From contig JACAEZ010000068.1 of NCBI GenBank assembly GCA_013388565.1, positions 1-12,816 of the forward strand: 12,816 nucleotides of DNA, read 5' to 3'. The translations under genes and the position numbers were made by a program. Under the pieces are notes generated by a model. That model did not search any database, was not told the DNA's origin, and was given only the letters and a program-made list of their open reading frames with translations. Below are positions 7,513-12,816 of this stretch, piece by piece; positions within the stretch are counted from its first letter, which is position 1; each line of letters opens with the position of its first letter. Origin of the DNA: Campylobacterales bacterium (GTDB taxonomy: Bacteria > Campylobacterota > Campylobacteria > Campylobacterales > JACAEZ01).

Positions 7513-8397
7513 ATGAAAACTTTACTCTTTTTTATAATGGTATTCAATTCAATAAATATATATAGTTATGAACTAATGGAACGATATGAGGTAAATTCAA
7601 GTAAAATTTATTCAACAATACTGTTTCCAGAGATTAAAGATGAATTTTTAGTTTTGGAAATGCCAAACAGTATAAATAGTTATAGAGTTAGAGCTTCTGA
7701 TATTGTTAAAAAATTTGAAGATAAAAATATTTCAATATCTCATGAAAATTTAAAAACCATTTTGTTTGTGAAAAAAATTGAGTTTAATTCAGAGCAAATA
7801 AAAGAGTTTATTGCAAATGAGTATCTAAAATATTATCCAACTATGATAATCTTAGATGTGCTTGTAGATATGGTTTCTATTAATGATATAGATGATTTTA
7901 AAATTTCGGTTATAGATTTGAAAGAGCATTTTTACAAGAAGAGTAGTGGTTCGTTTGCAGTTTCATTTAAAAATAGTGATGGTAGAGAGAAGAGGCTTTT
8001 TTTTAAATATCAGTTAAAAGCCAAATTGCAACTTTATAAAGCTAAAGATGATATTTCACATCATGAAATGTTGAATATATCAAAAGTAACTCAAGAATTG
8101 AGTGATTTTCAAGAGCTTAATTCTAAGCCTATTGATAGTAGCTATTTTGATAAATACTCTGCAAAATTAAAAATCAAAAAAGATAGAGTTTTGACAGAAA
8201 ATCTGTTTGAAATAAAATCTAGTATTGAAAAAGGTGATTTGGTTAGAGCTGTTATTAAAAGTGGTGATGTTGAACTTTCGTTTGAAGCAGTGGCATTGAG
8301 TAGTGGAAATATTGGAGATGTTGTCAAAATCCAAAAGAGTGATAAAAAAGTTTTGAGTGCAAAAGTCATATCAAGTGAACTAGTAGAGGTAAAATGA
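7513..8397 (+). CDS. flgA: Flagellar basal body P-ring formation chaperone FlgA
   Basis: FlgA is a periplasmic chaperone that helps FlgI assemble into the P ring around the flagellar rod. The first 20 residues have one Lys (K3) and a hydrophobic core LLFFIMVF ending near SYE, a plausible Sec signal peptide. The N-terminal two thirds is poorly conserved. The C-terminal domain (about 215-294) is the SAF-like domain of FlgA: ENLFEIKSSIEKGDLVRA (229-246), GDVELSFEAVALSSGNIGD (251-269), and VVKIQKSDKKVLSAKVISS, the usual pattern of G-D-x-V, a short strand pair, A-L-x-x-G-x-x-G-D and a final beta hairpin. It is 294 residues, longer than the roughly 220 of many FlgA proteins. It opens the conserved flgA-ubiX-coaD-tmk-hisS-speA block and overlaps ubiX by 4 bp. 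No flagellar gene other than this one is in the window. Confidence 0.85.
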   Translation: MKTLLFFIMVFNSINIYSYELMERYEVNSSKIYSTILFPEIKDEFLVLEMPNSINSYRVRASDIVKKFEDKNISISHENLKTILFVKKIEFNSEQIKEFIANEYLKYYPTMIILDVLVDMVSINDIDDFKISVIDLKEHFYKKSSGSFAVSFKNSDGREKRLFFKYQLKAKLQLYKAKDDISHHEMLNISKVTQELSDFQELNSKPIDSSYFDKYSAKLKIKKDRVLTENLFEIKSSIEKGDLVRAVIKSGDVELSFEAVALSSGNIGDVVKIQKSDKKVLSAKVISSELVEVK

Positions 8398-8909
8398 AAA
8401 TAGCTGTTGGAATAAGTGGAGCTAGTGGAGTAAATTTAAGTCTGAAATTGATAGATTTAATTCCATCTTCTCATGAACTATTTGTAACAATGACAGATAA
8501 TGCAAAAATTGTTTTAGAAAAAGAGAACATGAAAGTTTTTGATGATTTAGATATTGGGGCTAGTATTGCTTCTGGCTCTTTTGGTGTAGATGTCATGATA
8601 GTGGTTCCATGTAGTATGAATACATTAGCAAAAATTGCTGTTGGAATTGCTGATAATTTAACAACAAGAGCAGCAAGTGTCATGATAAAAGAGCGAAAAA
8701 AATTAATCTTAGCTCCACGAGAGATGCCTTTTAGCACAATTCATTTGGAACACATGACAAAATTAAGTTCAAATGGTGTAATTATCGCTCCTCCAATTTT
8801 GGGTTATTATAGCAATCAACAGACATTAGAAGAGATGGAAAATTTTTTGATAGGTAAATGGTTTGATTTGATGGGAATTGAGCATTCATTATACAAAAGG
8901 TGGAAATGA
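8394..8909 (+). CDS. ubiX: Flavin prenyltransferase UbiX
   Basis: UbiX attaches a dimethylallyl group to FMN, producing prenylated FMN, the cofactor of UbiD-type decarboxylases. The 171-residue protein is slightly short (usual about 185-200). Seen: [16 protein letters not shown] (5-20) with the FMN/phosphate-binding Gx[25 protein letters not shown] (71-90), where [12 protein letters not shown] is a hallmark, [15 protein letters not shown] (107-121), and [17 protein letters not shown] (132-148) near the C-terminus with the conserved A-P-P and Y. The final [14 protein letters not shown] is also typical. It starts by a 4-bp ATGA overlap with flgA and ends overlapping coaD. In organisms with the futalosine pathway, UbiX/UbiD homologues serve menaquinone synthesis; no ubiD-like partner lies in this window. 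Confidence 0.93.
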   Translation: MKIAVGISGASGVNLSLKLIDLIPSSHELFVTMTDNAKIVLEKENMKVFDDLDIGASIASGSFGVDVMIVVPCSMNTLAKIAVGIADNLTTRAASVMIKERKKLILAPREMPFSTIHLEHMTKLSSNGVIIAPPILGYYSNQQTLEEMENFLIGKWFDLMGIEHSLYKRWK

Positions 8910-9388
8910 TGAAAAGAGCTATTTATCCTGGAACTTTTGACCCTGTTACAAATGGACATTTAGATATAATCAAACGAGCCTCTGATATGTTTGATTTTTT
9001 GATTGTTGCTGTTTCTGATTCGAGTGCTAAAAAACCTATGTTTAGTTTAGAAGATAGACTTGAGATGTTAAATCTAGCAACGGTTAATTTTTCTAATGTA
9101 GAGGTTAAAACATTTTCCACATTGTTAGTAGATTTTGCAAAAGAGGCTGGTTCAAATATCATTATTAGAGGGCTTAGAGCTGTTAGTGATTTTGAGTATG
9201 AGCTTCAAATGGGGTATGCAAATGCCTCATTAGATAGCAATATAGAGACAATTTACATGATGCCAAATCTGAATAATGCTTTTATTAGCTCATCTGTTGT
9301 GAGGTCAATACTAGCATACAATGGGCAAATATCACATTTAGTACCAAAAAACATAGACCAATTTATAAAGAGTAAAAAATGTATATAG
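8906..9388 (+). CDS. coaD: Phosphopantetheine adenylyltransferase CoaD
   Basis: CoaD transfers AMP from ATP to 4'-phosphopantetheine, the penultimate step of coenzyme A synthesis. The protein shows the nucleotidyltransferase motif [16 protein letters not shown] with the TxGH-type NGH, then [38 protein letters not shown] with the conserved RGLR, and [13 protein letters not shown] with the ISSSxVR motif. At about 160 residues it has full length. A GTG at 8900 is in frame but lies inside the ribosome site AAGGTGG (8897-8903). ATG 8906 gives [13 protein letters not shown], the same N-terminal spacing as E. coli CoaD, and a 4-bp ATGA overlap with ubiX; ATG 8909 is nearly as good. The end overlaps tmk by 10 bp. 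Confidence 0.95.
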   Translation: MMKRAIYPGTFDPVTNGHLDIIKRASDMFDFLIVAVSDSSAKKPMFSLEDRLEMLNLATVNFSNVEVKTFSTLLVDFAKEAGSNIIIRGLRAVSDFEYELQMGYANASLDSNIETIYMMPNLNNAFISSSVVRSILAYNGQISHLVPKNIDQFIKSKKCI

Positions 9389-9966
9389 CAATAGAAGGAA
9401 TAGATACTTGCGGTAAAAGTACACAAATAGAAAAACTAAAAGAGATATACAAACAAGCTGTTTTCACAAAAGAACCAGGTGGTACAGATATTGGTTTGTC
9501 TATTAGAGATATTGTGTTAAACAAAGAGGTCAAATCAAAAAGTGCAGAGATGTTTCTATTTTTAGCAGATAGAGCTGAACATTTTGAACAAATTATCAAA
9601 CCAAACCAAGATAAATTAATAATTTCTGATAGAAGTTTAATATCTGGAATTGCATATGCAACTCACTTTATAGATGAGATTAATGCTATCGTTGAGATGA
9701 ATAGGTTTGCATTAGATAATAAATTTCCTGATGGAGTTATTTTTTTAAAACTCTCAAAAGAGGAGCTTACAAATAGAGTCTCTTTAAAACAAAAAGATAA
9801 AATTGAAAATAGAGGCATAGAGTATATGCTTAAAATTCAACAAAATATCAAGAGTGTTTTGCAGTTGTTAAATTTAAATTATATAGAAATTGATGCTTCG
9901 TTAGATGTGGATAATATAACAAAAAAAATAGTACAATTTCTAAAAGATTTCGATAAGGGTTGTTGA
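9379..9966 (+). CDS. tmk: Thymidylate kinase
   Basis: Tmk phosphorylates dTMP to dTDP for DNA synthesis. In order: P-loop [10 protein letters not shown] (6-15), the dTMP-binding EPGGT (32-36), [12 protein letters not shown] (64-75), the DR-motif [13 protein letters not shown] (82-94) and a short LID around 136-146. The 195 residues are slightly shorter than the E. coli enzyme (about 213). The P-loop reads DTCGKST rather than the common DGAGKST/DGSGKST, with Cys in place of a small residue, which I take as a lineage trait since all other motifs are intact. The ATG is 10 bp inside coaD, preceded by AAAGAG (about 9367-9372). The TGA shares one base with the hisS ATG. Confidence 0.94.
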   Translation: MYIAIEGIDTCGKSTQIEKLKEIYKQAVFTKEPGGTDIGLSIRDIVLNKEVKSKSAEMFLFLADRAEHFEQIIKPNQDKLIISDRSLISGIAYATHFIDEINAIVEMNRFALDNKFPDGVIFLKLSKEELTNRVSLKQKDKIENRGIEYMLKIQQNIKSVLQLLNLNYIEIDASLDVDNITKKIVQFLKDFDKGC

Positions 9967-11177
9967 TGGTAAAAGCTTTGCGAGGTATGAAAGATATATT
10001 TGATATTGATTCAATCAAGTTTAACTATTTTATTGAAAATTCATCAAAAATTGCAAAAAAGTATGGATTTGGTTATATTGAAACACCAATAGCTGAAGAG
10101 ACTGCACTATTTAAAAGAAGTGTAGGTGAAAGTAGTGATATTGTAAATAAAGAGATGTACCAATTTATAGACAAAGGTGGAAATGATATTTGCCTTCGAC
10201 CTGAAGGAACTGCTGGAGTCGTTAGAAGTTTTATAGAAAACAAGTTTGATAAAGCTGGTGGAGTTTATAGATTTTATTATCATGGACAAATGTTTAGATA
10301 TGAGAGACCTCAAAAAGGAAGATTTAGACAATTTCACCAATTTGGCTGTGAAAGTTTTGGCATTTCTGATGTGTATGAAGATGCTTTGATTATCATGATG
10401 ATTAAAGATATATTTGATTTTTTTGGTATAAAACATACAATAAAATTAAATTCGCTTGGATGCAGTGCTTGTATGCCAACTTTCAAAAATGCTTTGATTG
10501 AATTTTTAGATGAGAAAAAAGAGACTCTTTGTGAAGATTGCAATAATAGAATAAAAACAAATCCAATTAGAGTTCTTGATTGTAAAATCAGTGAATGCAA
10601 AGAGATAGTTAAAAATTCTCCAAAAATGAGAGAGAATTTATGCAGTAGTTGTGATGAAGATTTTACAAAATTACTAAATATTTTAGATGAAAATCGTATC
10701 AAATATGAAATAGATTTAAATTTAGTAAGAGGATTGGATTATTATACAAAGAGTGCTTTTGAATTTGTAAGTGATGAGATTGGTTCGCAAAGCTCAATCG
10801 CTGGTGGTGGCAGATATGATAAGTTAGTTGAATTTTTAGGTGGAAAAAGTACTCCAGCTGTTGGCTTTGCAATAGGTGTTGAGAGAGTTTTAGAGTTGAT
10901 AAAAATGAACTCTAACGAGCAAGATAGTATCTATATAGGGTGTTTAGATGAAAAATATTTGCCTAAAATATTTACTTTGGCAAAAAAATTAAGACAAAAC
11001 AGTACAGTGTTTGTAGAGTATAAAGCTAAAAATTTAAAAAATCATCTAAAAGGTGCTGATAAATTAAATGCTCGGTATTGTTATGTTTTAGGTGAAAATG
11101 AGATTGAACAAAATTCAATTTGGATGAAAGATTTGGTTTTAAAAAATGAACAATTAATATCATTAGGAGGGTTCTAA
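9966..11177 (+). CDS. hisS: Histidyl-tRNA synthetase
   Basis: HisRS charges tRNA-His. From ATG 9966 the protein has 403 residues. Class II motif 2 is seen as MFRYERPQKGRFRQFHQFG (109-127) with the ATP-binding Arg; RPEGT (78-82), the HisA motif LVRGLDYYT (253-261) and motif 3 with AGGGRYDKLVEF and GFAIGVERVL (300-309) follow. The C-terminal anticodon-binding domain begins near 320. The insertion domain holds eight cysteines (166/169, 189/192, 206/211, 226/229), a pattern consistent with bound zinc. In-frame TTG codons at 9960 and 9963 are less likely starts: AAGGG (9955-9959) is 6 bp before the ATG, and the TGATG junction with tmk suggests termination-reinitiation. The speA start follows at once. 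Confidence 0.96.
   Translation: MVKALRGMKDIFDIDSIKFNYFIENSSKIAKKYGFGYIETPIAEETALFKRSVGESSDIVNKEMYQFIDKGGNDICLRPEGTAGVVRSFIENKFDKAGGVYRFYYHGQMFRYERPQKGRFRQFHQFGCESFGISDVYEDALIIMMIKDIFDFFGIKHTIKLNSLGCSACMPTFKNALIEFLDEKKETLCEDCNNRIKTNPIRVLDCKISECKEIVKNSPKMRENLCSSCDEDFTKLLNILDENRIKYEIDLNLVRGLDYYTKSAFEFVSDEIGSQSSIAGGGRYDKLVEFLGGKSTPAVGFAIGVERVLELIKMNSNEQDSIYIGCLDEKYLPKIFTLAKKLRQNSTVFVEYKAKNLKNHLKGADKLNARYCYVLGENEIEQNSIWMKDLVLKNEQLISLGGF
11165..11170 (+). promoter_or_regulatory. Strong ribosome binding site of speA
   Basis: AGGAGG lies 8 bp before the speA ATG at 11179, inside the last codons of hisS. It is the closest match to the anti-Shine-Dalgarno consensus in this window and fixes the speA start. 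Confidence 0.85.
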
Positions 11178-11178
11178 C

Positions 11179-12816
11179 ATGCCTCACAATTATGGAATAG
11201 ATTACTGGTCAAATAGTAATTTTATAATAGAAGATGGAAAAGTTAAAATAAATTATGGTCGTCAAGATGCACTCATAGATATTGTCAAAAAAATACGAGA
11301 TGATGGACATAGAGGACCAATACTACTTAGATTTCCGCATTTAATCAAAAAGCAAATCAGACTTCTTTTTGCATCTTTTGAAAGAGCCATGAAAGAGTTT
11401 GATTATAATGCAAAATTTAAAGCGGTATTTCCTCTAAAAGTAAATCAATTTCCAGCTTTTGTAAATAATGTAAAAGAGATGTCAGCTACTCATAATTACG
11501 GACTTGAAGCAGGTAGTAAGGCAGAACTAATTATTGCTATGAGTCATACAAATATTGGAGCTCCAATTACAGTAAATGGTTTTAAAGATAAAGAGATGAT
11601 AACTTTAGGCTTTATAGCTTCAAAATTAGGTCATGATATTACTTTGACAATTGAGGGGTTAAATGAGTTAAAGACGATTATTGAGGTGGCTAAAGAGCTA
11701 AATGGACCTATGCCAAAAATTGGTATTAGAATAAGACTTCACAGTTCTGGTATCGGTATTTGGGCAAAAAGTGGTGGAATAAACTCAAAATTTGGACTCA
11801 CATCAACTGAAATTGTAAAAGCTTTAGAGCTTATGAGAGAGCATGATTTAGTTGATAAATTTACGATGATACATTTTCACATAGGTTCTCAATTAAGTGA
11901 TATTGGACCTCTTAAAAAAGCACTTAGAGAAGCTGGAAATATGTATGCAGAGCTTAAAAAATTGGGAGCCTCAAATCTTAAAGCTATCAATTTAGGTGGT
12001 GGTTTGGCGGTTGAGTATAGCCAACATGAAAATAACTTTAATAGAAACTATACACTTCAAGAGTATGCAAACGATGTGGTGTTTTTACTAAAAGATATTG
12101 CAAAAAATAAAAATGTTGAAGAACCAGATATTTTTACAGAATCTGGTAGATTTATTTCAGCTTATCATGCAGTGCTTGTTGCTCCTGTTTTAGAACTATT
12201 CTCTCATGAATATGACCAAAGTGCATTAAGGCTAAAAGAGACAAATCCAGCACTTATCGATGAGCTGTTTGATTTGTATCAAAACATGAACTCTAAAAAT
12301 GCTCAAGAGTACCTTCATGATAGTTTAGACCACATGGAATCACTACTTACACTATTTGATTTGGGTTATATTGATTTGGTTGATAGAAGTAACACTGAAG
12401 TATTGGTGCATTTGATTATTAAAAAAGCTCTTATGTTACTGAAAGATAAAAAAAACATAAAAGAGCTTATATCTATTCAAGAGCGAGTTCAAGAGAGATA
12501 TTTAGTCAATTTTTCAATCTTTCAGAGTTTGCCAGACTATTGGGGATTGGGTCAAAGATTTCCTGTTATGCCACTTGATAGACTTGATGAAATACCAACT
12601 AGAAGTGCATCTTTATGGGACATTACATGTGATAGCGATGGAGAGATAGGTTTTAGTGTCAATAATCCACTATTTTTACATGATGTAAATGTACAGAATG
12701 AAGAGTACTTTTTAGGATTTTTCTTAGTTGGAGCTTATCAAGAGATTTTAGGAATGGTGCATAATCTATTTTCACACCCTACAGAGGCTACAATTAGCTA
12801 TGAAAATGATAAGTTG
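11179..12816 (+). CDS. speA: Biosynthetic arginine decarboxylase (PLP-dependent), cut by window end
   Basis: SpeA converts arginine to agmatine and CO2, the first step of the agmatine route to polyamines. 546 codons are open to the last base; the family is usually about 610-660 residues, so roughly the last tenth is missing. Seen: FKAVFPLKVNQFPAFV (80-95) with the PLP-binding Lys K87, GLEAGSKAEL (108-117), RIRLHSSGIG (184-193), IHFHIGSQLSD (231-241), INLGGGLAVEY (270-280) of the phosphate-binding loop, TESGRFISAYH (320-330) and WDITCDSDGEI (480-490), whose C484 is the conserved catalytic Cys supplied across the dimer. The start is the ATG 8 bp after AGGAGG. It belongs to the fold-type III alanine-racemase-like group. 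It ends the visible operon; in related genomes cysE often follows, which is outside the window. Confidence 0.95.
   Translation, partial: MPHNYGIDYWSNSNFIIEDGKVKINYGRQDALIDIVKKIRDDGHRGPILLRFPHLIKKQIRLLFASFERAMKEFDYNAKFKAVFPLKVNQFPAFVNNVKEMSATHNYGLEAGSKAELIIAMSHTNIGAPITVNGFKDKEMITLGFIASKLGHDITLTIEGLNELKTIIEVAKELNGPMPKIGIRIRLHSSGIGIWAKSGGINSKFGLTSTEIVKALELMREHDLVDKFTMIHFHIGSQLSDIGPLKKALREAGNMYAELKKLGASNLKAINLGGGLAVEYSQHENNFNRNYTLQEYANDVVFLLKDIAKNKNVEEPDIFTESGRFISAYHAVLVAPVLELFSHEYDQSALRLKETNPALIDELFDLYQNMNSKNAQEYLHDSLDHMESLLTLFDLGYIDLVDRSNTEVLVHLIIKKALMLLKDKKNIKELISIQERVQERYLVNFSIFQSLPDYWGLGQRFPVMPLDRLDEIPTRSASLWDITCDSDGEIGFSVNNPLFLHDVNVQNEEYFLGFFLVGAYQEILGMVHNLFSHPTEATISYENDKL

Noticed and set aside
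8900..8905. GTG start for coaD at 8900, two codons upstream of the chosen ATG
   Set aside because: The GTG lies inside the ribosome site AAGGTGG, and the family N-terminus [13 protein letters not shown] begins at ATG 8906.
9960..9965. TTG starts for hisS at 9960 and 9963
   Set aside because: AAGGG at 9955-9959 is too close to them and well spaced for ATG 9966; the family N-terminus needs only the ATG form.
10107..10702. Minus-strand open frames inside hisS
   Set aside because: They lie antisense to HisRS motif 2 and the insertion domain, overlap each other in different frames and show only low-complexity Ser/Phe/Ile composition.
1..12816. CRISPR array, tandem repeats, tRNA/rRNA genes, prophage or defence island
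   Set aside because: No regularly spaced repeat, cloverleaf or rRNA segment was seen, and every gene after 407 belongs to a recognisable core or near-core family.

Overview
The window is AT-rich chromosomal DNA (roughly 30% GC by eye) from a member of the Campylobacterota (Epsilonproteobacteria). A Sulfurimonas-like lineage is my best guess. The main reason is the order flgA-ubiX-coaD-tmk-hisS-speA, which I recognise as conserved in Campylobacter-type genomes; a flagellar P-ring chaperone gene inside a housekeeping operon supports this. The genus cannot be fixed from the sequence alone.

Layout: positions 1-207 are the 3' end of an IS3-family transposase gene, followed by a probable right IS end near 245-270 and about 140 bp of gene-free sequence. 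From 6025 down to 408, on the minus strand, runs a tightly packed operon: rsmA/ksgA, rnj (RNase J), kpsF/kdsD, rluB-type pseudouridine synthase and rarA/mgsA. A 144-bp divergent intergenic region (6026-6169) separates it from a plus-strand operon: hisF, a short nucleoside-phosphorylase-like gene, flgA, ubiX, coaD, tmk, hisS and speA, the last cut off by the window end. Most junctions are overlaps or gaps of a few bases, so each strand probably carries one main transcription unit.

The minus-strand operon combines ribosome and RNA processing (RsmA, RNase J, RluB) with a Kdo-precursor isomerase for LPS and a replication-fork maintenance ATPase. The plus-strand operon mixes histidine synthesis (HisF), histidyl-tRNA charging (HisS), cofactor synthesis (CoaD for CoA, UbiX for prenyl-FMN), dTTP supply (Tmk), polyamine synthesis (SpeA) and flagellar assembly (FlgA).

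I do not see a hidden defence system, CRISPR array, tRNA, rRNA or other clearly new system; this is mostly an ordinary core-genome region. The points most worth a second look are the near-total absence of the tetranucleotide GATC (one copy found by eye in 12.8 kb), the short phosphorylase-like protein with Asn where MTAN-type enzymes have the catalytic Asp, and the IS scar next to rarA with a short open segment abutting it.
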